64,000 bases of DNA, taken from assembly GCA_038049695.1 (NCBI GenBank), contig CP142452.1, forward strand, positions 91,333,501 to 91,397,500, written 5' to 3'. Positions 24,829 to 34,294 of the stretch are shown here, piece by piece (positions within the stretch are counted from its first letter, which is position 1; each line of letters begins with the position of its first letter). The position numbers and the translations under genes are program-made. This DNA is from Cinnamomum chago. Lineage: Eukaryota > Streptophyta > Magnoliopsida > Laurales > Lauraceae. The notes below the pieces were generated by a model, which made no database searches, had not been told where the DNA came from, and saw only the letters and a program-made list of their open reading frames with translations.

Positions 24829-27352
24829 TGTCACGACCCGGACCCGAGATCAGAGTCATTAGGGTTAACCCCCGGGTCGCGATGTTAATCATACTTACTC
24901 CCGTAAACCCGAATTAACCGAAGTTAATACGAATCTACAAGGGATCTTGCATACGTACCTGTCAATGTACAGTGCGGAATATACAGTAATATACATTGAC
25001 AACCTATTTTAACAAAACGAATCAAATACTTTACTTAGAACAGTAAAGTTACTTTACATTGTTTCATTTCTACTATCAACCACTGCATATTTAAAATACA
25101 ATGCAGGAGACATCATTTTAATACTTACAATACCAAAATGAATATGCAAAACAATTTCTAAAAGTTCTCAAAATAATCCCATATTATTCGCTCTCCAATC
25201 ACGTCCATTCGGCTAGACCTCCTGGAGGTATCGAATGGGCCTCCTCCGCTGTCGGGACGGTCTCGGAGGGACCGGCACGGGCAACTGAGCCTGTAACATC
25301 ATCAGTAATACCATGAACACGACGGTTCAACAAGGTATACATATATTTATGATATTTCATAATTCCTAACAATTCATTGTTTAACAGTGCTAAACAATTC
25401 ATAATAAATACCACTAATCATAACAATATACTGGCAACTACACTAGTAGGGGTTTCAACTCCATTATATTCATTTAATCTTCCAAAAGGAAGCATTTCAT
25501 ATTCATTTATTCATAATATTCAATATTTTATTAATGGCTTTTCAGTGTATGACTTTTCAGTCAATGACCTTTCGGTCCAGTGTGGTGAGATCTCCCAGTG
25601 TCTTGATCAGAGATCACTGGTGTCCCACGGAGCTCCGGACGCTCCCATTCTCATCTACTGCAGTAGGAATAGTCATTTCATTCAATTCATTTCTCATTTC
25701 ATTCGATTCCATTCAATAATGAGTTCGGAAACCACTAGGTAGTGCCAGACTTGTTAATAAATTCACTTTAATCTCATTCTAAGTCTCAAGTAATCCTCTA
25801 ACCAACCATTAAGTGAAACGATCATTATCGATGCACGTATTACTATTGATGATATTACTTAGGTATTTGTGCATTAGGATAACCCTCGTTAACACTTAGG
25901 ATGGTCTAAACACGATTAATATTAATTTCTAAGCTTAAACTTCTAATCCCGGAAATTCGGACTTAAACTACACTTTCCGGACATTTCTCAATGGGCCAAG
26001 TCGACCTGGGAAGGCCCGGTTATACTTGTCCCCATATCCACTTCATCTCTCAATCTATGCTCACTAAGAGGTGTGTACCACTGGTTTCTATGTTCCAAGA
26101 GCTTTCCAACGATATATAGAACTCAAAAATCGAACATATGGGTCAAAAGTTATGGCCATTCAAAGTTAGCATTTTTGGCCCAATGGGCCGACCCACTCGG
26201 GCAGGCCCAATCCGGCTGGCCCATTTCTGGGCAAGTCTGAATTTCAGTTTCAGGCTGCTGCAACTGATTTTCCTTGTTTCCTTCTTTACATTCAATCCAT
26301 AACCTGTAACAACTTTGAAATCTCATGTTCCCTCTTTTACCACATCATTTAAACTAGTTCAACACATCTATTCATTCAAACACTATAGACTCAATCCCTT
26401 CATGTGAATCATTCCATATCAGGTGTCTCCATCTAATTTTCTTACTTCATATGAGTAATACATCACTTCAATCATGACTAATTGTTATACGTGCCTTGTT
26501 GCTGTGAGTCAACACCAAAGCCTTTGTTCCCAGCTCAATCTTCATGTCATACAAACCACAACCCTTCTATTTAGTCATAAGAATCATCCATAGCATTTTA
26601 GCACATGATTCATGAATGTTTTTCTTTCCTAAATTATATAAAAACTACATCAAACAACACTCAATTAATCATAAAAGTTTATACTTGCCTTAAGTGAAGA
26701 TGAAGTGAAACCAAAACCCCTTTCTTAGCTTGGATTGAGTTGGATTTCCTTCACTTGAAGCTTGATTTCCAAGAAGAATTCCAAGAAAATGATCAAGAAG
26801 ATGAAGAAGAGGAAGAAGATCAAGTCCTCTTCACTTGCATCAATTCAATTCACTCTTGATGATGAAAAAGTTGAAGAAAGAAGAAGAAAAATGAGGAAAC
26901 GGATGTTGCCTCAGTTCACAGAAAATGAATGAACTCAACAAGGAGTTCACCTTATCTTATATAAGAGATTTTGCATTAAACCCCCCATTTATTCTCTCAT
27001 TTACAAGTCAAGTCAATTGAAGGTCCATTTGATCCAATATTCATCAAATCAATTCAAGTCTTATATGAAAATCGTCGTACTCGCCGAGATACACATGCGG
27101 GTATCAAGAGTTTCCGTATCCGATAAAATACGTACAATCCCGTATTTATACACAAGTCGTTGATTTGCTCATTTGAGCTTCATTTCTATTCCATTCCTTT
27201 CCTAATCTAGTTTACTCTTTCAATAAGCTCACATTAGACTGATTCAATTCTATGTGGTGATAAATCACCATTAATTCCTTTAAACCGGCTTAATTAGTCT
27301 TAAACTCAATTAATTAGAGTTAATTGGGATTAACTCGGGACGGAGCCTAACA
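24829..27352 (-). mobile_element. Solo LTR, 2.5 kb, Ty3/gypsy-like
   Basis: Begins TGTCACGACCCGG and ends CCTAACA (TG...CA). The flanks TTAAT (24824-24828) and TCAAT (27353-27357) differ at one base, a decayed 5-bp duplication. No internal gag/pol, PBS or second LTR is present. On the minus strand a CTTATATAAG box (26956-26965) is followed by a CT/AG-rich leader and a likely donor region, so the element points to the minus strand. General layout parallels the solo LTR at 7695-11754, suggesting related Del/Tekay-like families, but nucleotide similarity is low by eye. Confidence 0.7.
26956..26965 (-). promoter_or_regulatory. TATA box of the second solo LTR
   Basis: Palindromic CTTATATAAG, with the leader and CT-rich sequence lying on the minus-strand downstream side. 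Typical of a plant LTR promoter; function inferred. Confidence 0.45.
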
Positions 27353-28281
27353 TCAATCCAATGGTGGCTGAATCAATGTCAACTAGGAGTGATTGCCAAT
27401 CCGTGTAAGCTGCGTATGGAAAGAGGTGTTTGAATTTAATGGTAGGCCCAATTGCATGGATTGAATAGAACTAGATTTAACAAGCCTCTTCTTTCTCTCT
27501 AAATTTCAATGTAAACCCTGATTTTTTGGAGTTTGGCCTGGTTAACAACAACATGATCAAATGGGTGAGAGGTTAATAAGTAGGATTGCAAATGAGATGG
27601 GTATCCCGTCACTCCAATTCCGAATAAAGTGTACTGTATGAAATCTAATTTTGGATTTAGGAGAAATCGGGATCGGGATCCAACTTCATGCATATAAGAT
27701 TGGGGTCATTTGGACCCAAAATTGGATTCCTCTAGTTTCCAACCGGAGAATCTGAATCTAAGAGAATTGCATTTCACTACTAAAGACATATATAGGTTTC
27801 AAATACCTACATAACTTAAGTTATATTCATATTTAAGAATTTACTGAACTTTAATTATATATCATTAAATAGTCTCAATTGTAGGAGTGGAATCGGAAAA
27901 TTTCCCTCCCGGCATGGCCTCTATGTAAAATAAAAAAATTGTTGGGGGTAATATACAAAAAAAAAAAAAAAATCATAAAAATTTCCCTAGATATAGGGCC
28001 TTTTCCAACACCCACTCGCCCCCTAGTTTCGCCCATGCTCTCTCTTGTATGACCTTGAGTTTCGGGCCTAATTAGAGCAAGGCACACAAGGGCCGTGCCT
28101 AGCCTCATAGGCATAACCATTTAAAGGTCCATATAGATGATGTCTCCCAAACCAAGTTATATAAGCACTAGTTGGAAGGGGCTTGAGCAAGCCCAAAGAC
28201 TCTCACACTAAACAGGCATAGCCTAGCCCAGTTGCACCATAGTCGACTGACTCATGAAAAGTAGGAAGGGGGAGATGTTAG
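27353..28281. other. Intergenic, no gene seen
   Basis: Short ORFs only, one poly(A) run near 27958-27973. No gene or complete element recognised. Confidence 0.4.
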
Positions 28282-28465
28282 ATGCATGATCCAAATGAAT
28301 GTACAATGTGCTTAGGCCCAGGTATTTTGCACGTTATACATTCATTTTGATGCTTGATCCAAATGAATGTATAATGTGCTTAGGCCCAGGTATTGTGCAC
28401 ATTATACATTCATTTTGATGCGTGATCCAGATGAATGTATAATGTGCTTAGGCCCAGGTATTGTT
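28282..28465. repeat. 68-bp tandem repeat in which each unit is a hairpin
   Basis: Units start at 28282, 28350 and 28418 (third partial). In each full unit AATGAATGTATAATGTGC pairs with GCACATTATACATTCATT across a loop containing TTAGGCCCAGGTATT. Unit 2 is a perfect 18-bp stem; unit 1 has two substitutions, one in each arm. Confidence 0.75.
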
Positions 28466-29086
28466 TATTTGGTAGGAATTTACCCTGGATAGGCAATTGG
28501 AAATTGAACTCTATCCAAACGAATGAACGATTGTGTCAACTGGTACTCTTACGTGTGGATGAGTAAATACTAAAGAGAACATATCCCACTTGATCAATAT
28601 TCAACCCAGGCTCAAACTAGGCTAAACTCATCAGGTAGTTTACATCCTTGACGAGCATGAGATAGATGCAATCAAAATAGGTTGCAAAGCAATTTCTACA
28701 TCTTATTGCATGAAATCAAAACATCATCAAGGACAGTTCTCGTTTGATTGCACTCCACTAGCTTGTTTCTGTCCATCTTGCACTAATTAGGACCCTACTC
28801 ATGTTTTAATTTTCTCAGATAGTATCAATTATATTATGTGTTACTACCATAGTGATTTTCAATTTTATGCTTCGGTCCCCTAAGTTTGCACTCAGTGTAT
28901 TTCGTTTTTCTCATGCTAGTTTCTGAATCATTTACGTGGATTTAGAACTAGCCTGAAATGAAGTTCTCAATCCAATGTGTATGATGACCAACATGAATAG
29001 AAACATGTATCAGGAATTCAAACACACGTCTCCCGGCGCTCTGATACCATATTAATAATCAGAAACCCCAAAAACTTGAATTATTA
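28466..29086. other. Intergenic, no gene seen
   Basis: No coding region, RNA gene or delimited repeat could be supported here. Confidence 0.4.
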
Positions 29087-30041
29087 GGGCATGTTTGTGT
29101 AGCTCATTTTCAAGAAAAATGAGGCAGTTTTCTGCAGAAAACCTACTTTTCATGTGTTTGGTGTGGCATTTTTCCATGAAATCACTTTATTGCCAACTCA
29201 GTTTTTTCCTCCCTCACTATGAAAATGGACTTCCCATGGGGGGCATGGGAAGTCTATTTCCTCATAAAATTGGCCCCCCTTTATAAGCTTCATTTCCAAC
29301 CACCTTTCCATCCCTTTCCTCTTCTATTCATAAAAATTGCTCTGGCGATGAACTTCATTGCCTGGACCACTTCTTCTTCATCTTCTCCGATCACCCAAAG
29401 CCACCGGAACTTCTCTTTGTCTCTCTTCCTCGTCGTGAAATGGGTTGCACAAGTCTAAAAACAAAAAAACAAAAAGCTCTTCCATGGTGTCTTGGCTCAT
29501 CTCCATCTCCTTTCCCGTTCTCAACCATTCCATCTCACTCTCTCTTTCTCAATAATCCATCTCCATCTCTAACCCTAACCTAAACCCAAATCTCATTTAC
29601 ATTATTCAGTTTCCGTGCCCTAATAGTAAAAACCCAAATCGTAGCCCATCTTGGATGCACAAAGGTGATTGATATAACCTGCAATGAGGCTGCTGTTGTG
29701 TTTAATATCAGGTATGCTATGTTCTTGATTTGATTTTTCTGCAATTTAAAGGCGATTGCATGATAAACACAAATTGTTGTGTTCCTCTTTGCTATTGTTG
29801 TGTTAATCTCTGCTATTGTTGTTTTTATTTTTGCTATTGTTGTGTTGATCTATGCTATTGTTGTTTTCCTCTCTACTGCACCAAACATGAAAACCACCAT
29901 TTCAATGGAGAAAACATTATGCACCAAACAAAGATTTATGACAGCCACGGAAAACCTTTTCTATGGAATTTATTTACCACATATTTTGTTGATGCGGCAA
30001 ATTTCCCATTCCAAAGAATTTACCTGTACACAAACATGTCC
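29087..30041. mobile_element. PIF/Harbinger-like non-autonomous element carrying gene-like sequence
   Basis: Termini GGGCATGTTTGTGTA and, inverted, GGACATGTTTGTGTA, flanked by TTA on both sides (29084-29086, 30042-30044), the PIF/Harbinger 3-bp duplication. The interior (29340-29715) looks like the 5' part of a gene: CT-rich leader-like sequence, a short open stretch ending in a good donor (TCAG|GTATGC at about 29710), then intron-like DNA with four imperfect units of TGCTATTGTTG (29788-29870). No transposase. A captured host gene fragment is possible but the source is not recognised. Confidence 0.65.
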
Positions 30042-30044
30042 TTA

Positions 30045-30376
30045 GGGAATGAGGGAACATTGTATATCAAAGGATCCTGTTATAAATAAGTTAATATGCA
30101 ATATGTAGGAGTACGTGCCTACGTGGTAGAGGATCTTCAATCGAGGGTGCTACACTCCACCAAATTAGCTGGACCCTGAACACACAGAACGTTTGAAAAC
30201 TGCTCAAGCTTCTGTAGAGGTGACTGGTGCCAGTGTTATGTTGGCCTGTAGTTGTTTTGCTGCCATCAGTGTAACTAAAAGGTATTTGTAGCTATATATA
30301 TGATATGTATTGGAAAGGTATAAAATGAGAAAAATGTTGTTTAGTTGAATAAAATTGGACCACTGGTATGGATCAG
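30045..30376. other. Intergenic, no gene seen
   Basis: Short host sequence between two elements. No gene recognised. Confidence 0.4.
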
Positions 30377-30609
30377 CAGGGCGGACCCAGGAATTCTTCC
30401 TCCAAGGGGCCACTTTGTAGGGAAAAAAAATTCTTGGAAGGGCCTCATAAAAAAATTGCATATAGTTTTCAAAATATACAAAGGCATTTCTGAAAATTGG
30501 GGGGGGGGGGGGGGGGGGGGGGGGCGGCTCATAAAATCTAAAAGGGGTTTCCAAAATTTTGGTGGGGCCATGGCCCCTGCCAGCTTCCCCACCCTTGGTT
30601 TCGCCAGTG
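30377..30609. mobile_element. hAT-type MITE, 233 bp, with a 26-G tract
   Basis: A perfect 8-bp duplication TGGATCAG flanks it (30369-30376, 30610-30617). Termini are CAGGGCGGACCCAGG and, inverted, CACTGGCGAAACCAAGG, in the style of hAT elements. It contains an uninterrupted G run at 30499-30524. No coding capacity. Confidence 0.85.
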
Positions 30610-30617
30610 TGGATCAG

Positions 30618-31435
30618 GCAATGCCATGCAATGGGGCATGGGCCATCGGTGAGCTAACTCTCCTGCAGGAAGTCTTGGCATTGCCTGATTGTGTCTCAGC
30701 TGGAGCCAGCGGTCTCCTGAGGCCGCCTGGTTTTCTCAAAAGGCTTATGAAAAATGAGTGTTGCCTGATTAATAGGAAATGATTCTTCTGCAGGTGGATT
30801 TTGCTGTGGAGAGTTAGAACAGACCTGACATACTTATGGGAACCATTTCAGGGGGTCGTCTTTTAGGTATATTGCCTGGCAAACAGGGATCCAGTTTCGA
30901 AGAAGATTGGTTTTTTTTTTTTTGGCCTTTTGGTAAAGAACGAAGAAGATTGTAAGGTACCATTCATGAGATAAGAATTTCTCCAGTGCACTTCTTCTCG
31001 CTATAGAAAAGGCATTGGTGATTTCCTTTAATAAATGTATAATTGATGCTTGTTGGAGAAGGGTTTTGATGATGTACTTCGCATTCAGTTTGCAGTTTTT
31101 ATTCACTGGGGTCCTACCCTTGACAAATCTATAAAAGTGGAAATGGTGTAGTGAGTCCAATGGTCCAAACTAGATAAATAGGTCTGTGAATCAGTTGTCT
31201 GTTAATATCCACTCCATTGTTGAAGTGATGACCAGTGTATGTGCGCATGGCTGAAATCAATTCATCACCATTGTTTGGAAATCCAGCAGAGTCTAATCCT
31301 CTCCACTTGTTTCTGATCTATGGGGTCTACTTCATCGGTACTGGGTGTTCGGAATTTGTGTTTTTAAATGTAGGGCTCTTGGTCGTGCAGCCTAATTTAA
31401 ATGTAGGACTATTGGGGTACCAATACACCATCTTA
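30618..31435. other. Intergenic, no gene seen
   Basis: Short ORFs, none recognisable. A GGCAATGCCATGCAATGG segment and its partial inverse at about 30615-30690 suggest another decayed repeat. Confidence 0.4.
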
Positions 31436-31811
31436 GAGCATCTCCAACAGAGACTTTATTTGTCCAACTCAGCTCCCAATGGGAGTAATTGGCATATGGC
31501 TTTACCTCCAAGAGAATAGTCAAATCCCACATGGCATTTGAAGGTTGTATTGGTATGTCAAATTTGACATACCATAAAGTGAGATGTCTTTTCTTTCTTT
31601 TAAATAAAATAATGGTAATGAGGGTAAATGCATTTGAAGTTGGTACAAGTAGATGCTAAATTTGAAATGAGAAAATTATAAAATAATAATTTGACATCTC
31701 TCTTGGAGTTGCCCAAGTGAGATGTCAAATTTACATATGCCTTTCTTTGCCACATAAGCCTTTATTTTGAAAAAAACATATCCAAATTTGAAGTGTCTCT
31801 TGGAGATGCTC
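31436..31811. mobile_element. Tourist/PIF-like MITE, 376 bp
   Basis: Termini GAGCATCTCCAACAGAGAC and, inverted, GAGCATCTCCAAGAGACAC; TTA on both sides (31433-31435, 31812-31814). This matches the common plant GAGCATCTCCAA MITE group. No ORF. Confidence 0.75.
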
Positions 31812-32161
31812 TTAGAAGTCATTTTTCTGATGATATTGTACCATCTTTTAGATATTTCAAAAATAAAAAAATGGCCTAGGCCAGTCCAATGGAGTCTAAT
31901 GTTTCCTGTAAATCTAAGCAAATGGACTGTGCCGAGCCCGAAAGATTTAACACGAACAGGGGTTTAAAAACTTTGGTAGTCGGCCTACCCTCCCCGAAGT
32001 TTTAGTCTTTTATGTTGAATGTGAGCCTCCAACTAAGCTGAATGAATAAATTTTTTATTTTGAAAAAGAAACCAAGCTAATCAAATGGCAGTCAAGACCA
32101 GAAGGGCTTTTTTTTTTTGCACTCATTTATCATTTATATATGTAAATGAACAAGTATGATA

Positions 32162-32166
32162 GTTAC
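32162..32166. repeat. Target-site duplication GTTAC, left copy
   Basis: GTTAC directly before the 5' LTR; the identical right copy is at 43361-43365. Confirms that the two LTRs bound a single insertion. Confidence 0.9.
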
Positions 32167-32884
32167 TGTGTGGGGTCCATTTTGCGAACCGGTCTCTCTT
32201 GGTTTCGGCAGAGGTATGCTCGGGTATGCTACTGTATGGGGACCATGTCCCTTGATCTCGGCTACAACCCGATCCATATCGGTCTCGGCACTACTTGCTG
32301 GTTTCGGCACTATAGTATTCAGTTCGGCCGCACATCCCGTTCAGTCTCGGCAATGCAAGCTCGGCAATGCAGTATTGCGCTTGCAGCTAACAGCCACGGC
32401 CCTGTCGTGGCAAGGCCCAAGGAAGGGGTCTGATGGGACTTCAGCCACCACCAGATCAGGGCAAGATCAGGCCCAATGTGACTAGCATTAAATGCAGTGT
32501 GGGCTGATCGGACCCACATTAAATGCAAAGAGGGCTATGATGGACCTTCATTAATGACTTTGTAGGCTGATGTGACCCAGGTCACATCACCAAGCCCACT
32601 GGCACTCACCCAAAACTGTTCCATATATATGGCACGAGCCAAAGGGAGCAGGGGGTAAGCATTCTCACATAGACACCCAGTCTTTCTTTATTCTTCTTCT
32701 TCTTCTTCTCCGATCCATTGCTAACTTAAGCATCGGAGAGCCCTGCGCTGCCCATAGCCAGGGTCCTCTGACATTTGTCTTTCTCCTCTTTCAGGCTCAG
32801 GTCGTCGCAGCTATCTCTTCCATGCATTGAGTAAGTCCTTAGAGGCATCCTGATCTTGTGAGTATTATTATTTCTGCACTTACA
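32167..32884 (+). repeat. 5' LTR, 718 bp
   Basis: TG...CA ends (TGTGTGGGGTCC ... GCACTTACA). A TATATAT box (32624-32630) sits inside CCATATATATGG, predicting transcription start near 32655-32665. A pyrimidine (TTC)n tract lies at about 32692-32710. Compared with the 3' LTR I count six substitutions and a 3-bp indel in this tract. Confidence 0.93.
32624..32630 (+). promoter_or_regulatory. LTR TATA box
   Basis: TATATAT within the U3 end of the 5' LTR, about 30 nt before the expected R start. The same sequence is in the 3' LTR. Confidence 0.55.
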
Positions 32885-32886
32885 AT

Positions 32887-32904
32887 TGGCGCCGTCTGTG
32901 GGGA
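32887..32904 (+). other. Primer binding site
   Basis: TGGCGCCGTCTGTGGGGA begins 2 nt after the LTR end. The leading TGGCGCC is the usual plant gypsy PBS start (complement of a tRNA 3' CCA end). The first nine bases fit a tRNA-Asp-type end but the rest does not, so I do not name the tRNA. Confidence 0.8.
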
Positions 32905-32938
32905 CAGATTTCTATAGTCTTTCCTATTCCTAAACACC

Positions 32939-34294
32939 ATGACGAGGAGAGCTGCGAAAGGCGGAGAGACATCCAAGACAGGGCGTACTGGACCGTCTTC
33001 TACCCTTCTCCCTGCCAAGAAGAGGGCTGGCAAGCAACCAGTCACGGAGGACGACGCTGAACGTGCTCTCATCGGGATCAACGTTCAGGAGCGTGACCTC
33101 CGCTCGGAGTCTGCTCCCGGGAGGGGAGACACCCAGCAACCGGCAGGCCTCCTGACAAGTCAGGATCAGCGGCATAAGTCTCCAGTGGTCGATGGACCAC
33201 GTCCCCCTGGCCAGGCGGAGGACGTTGAGGGCCGGGTGGAGGACGTTGAGGATACTGAGGATGAAGACTACAACCCTGATGACGACTTGGACTCCACCCT
33301 TCTGGCGATTAAAGCACAGAATGAGGCCATCAAGGAGAGAGACGCTCTGATCCTCCGGCTCCAGCAGCAGCTGGAAAGAGCTACGGGATCAGCGGGGCTT
33401 CGGCAGCAGTCCCAGCAGCAGCAGACTCGTCGGGAGCAGTCCCAGCAGCAGCGATCTCGGCAGCAGCAGCGATCGCCACAACACGAGAGGAGAGTTACTC
33501 GTGTCACGCGCATCTCTTCCTCAAAGGAGGACCTGAGGGACCACTTGAACAGGAAAAGGGACGACCGAACCCGAGATGAAGGCTCAAGCACTAGCCGTAG
33601 CTACTCGAGGAAGGCGTCCGAGACCATTCCGGAGGGTATGTATCATAATCAGGAATGGCTGGACGCGCACATAAGGGAAACGGTCCAGCGCAACCTGAAA
33701 GTAGCCGGCTTCGGCCGAGACCAAAAGAATGCTTGCTGCGACCCCGTTGATCTCGGCGCGTCTCCTTTCTCCCAAGACATCAGGAGGTACCCCTTACCGA
33801 AGAAGCTCACCGTACCAAGATTCGTCACCTATGATGGGGTCTCGGATCCAGCTACGCATCTCAGACACTTCTCCCAGAGGATGTCTGTCTGGGGAGACGA
33901 GGGCCATCTGAACTACCGAGTCTTTTCCTCCAGTTTAGGCGACCTCCCCCTGAAGTGGTTCTGTGCGCTCCCAGAGGGATCCGTCTCGAGTTGGCAGCAA
34001 CTCCAGCAGTCCTTTATGAATAAGTTCCAGGCCTACAGAGTCCTTCCGAAGACAGATGCGGACATCATGGCCATAAAGATGAAGCAAGGAGAGAACGTCA
34101 CCCAGTTCGCCAAGCGGTTCTGGGCGGTCTACAGTCAGATCGAGAACTCCAAGGACGAAGTTGCCGTCTTCGCCTTTCAGAATGCCTTGCTGCCAAACAG
34201 TGATCTCCGCAAGGATCTGGCTAGGAACCCGGTGTCTTCCATAGCAGCGCTCATGGCCATTGCCAACCGGTACATCGCCCAAGAGGATGACTAG
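32939..34294 (+). CDS. gag: Gag, capsid part, ended by an in-frame TAG
   Basis: 451 residues, starting at the first ATG after the PBS (about 35 nt downstream). Residues 1-100 are basic then acidic and disordered. Residues 115-175 hold a Glu/Gln-rich helix followed by a Gln/Arg low-complexity run coded by CAG repeats. From about residue 235 is the retrotransposon Gag capsid fold: PLPKKLTVPRFVTYDG, DPATHLRHF, DLPLKWFCALP, SWQQLQQSF and a C-terminal AIANRYIAQEDD. The protein packages element RNA in cytoplasmic particles. The TAG at 34292 cuts the frame before the zinc knuckle, which follows in the same frame, so the nucleocapsid part is lost unless the stop is read through. Confidence 0.9.
   Translation: MTRRAAKGGETSKTGRTGPSSTLLPAKKRAGKQPVTEDDAERALIGINVQERDLRSESAPGRGDTQQPAGLLTSQDQRHKSPVVDGPRPPGQAEDVEGRVEDVEDTEDEDYNPDDDLDSTLLAIKAQNEAIKERDALILRLQQQLERATGSAGLRQQSQQQQTRREQSQQQRSRQQQRSPQHERRVTRVTRISSSKEDLRDHLNRKRDDRTRDEGSSTSRSYSRKASETIPEGMYHNQEWLDAHIRETVQRNLKVAGFGRDQKNACCDPVDLGASPFSQDIRRYPLPKKLTVPRFVTYDGVSDPATHLRHFSQRMSVWGDEGHLNYRVFSSSLGDLPLKWFCALPEGSVSSWQQLQQSFMNKFQAYRVLPKTDADIMAIKMKQGENVTQFAKRFWAVYSQIENSKDEVAVFAFQNALLPNSDLRKDLARNPVSSIAALMAIANRYIAQEDD

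Noticed and set aside
30204..30782. ORFs rich in Pro or Gly around 30500 on both strands
   Set aside because: Caused by the 26-G tract of a hAT MITE.
32146..32485. ORFs of about 100 codons repeated at 42283-42964
   Set aside because: They lie in both LTRs and owe their similarity to LTR duplication, not to a gene family.
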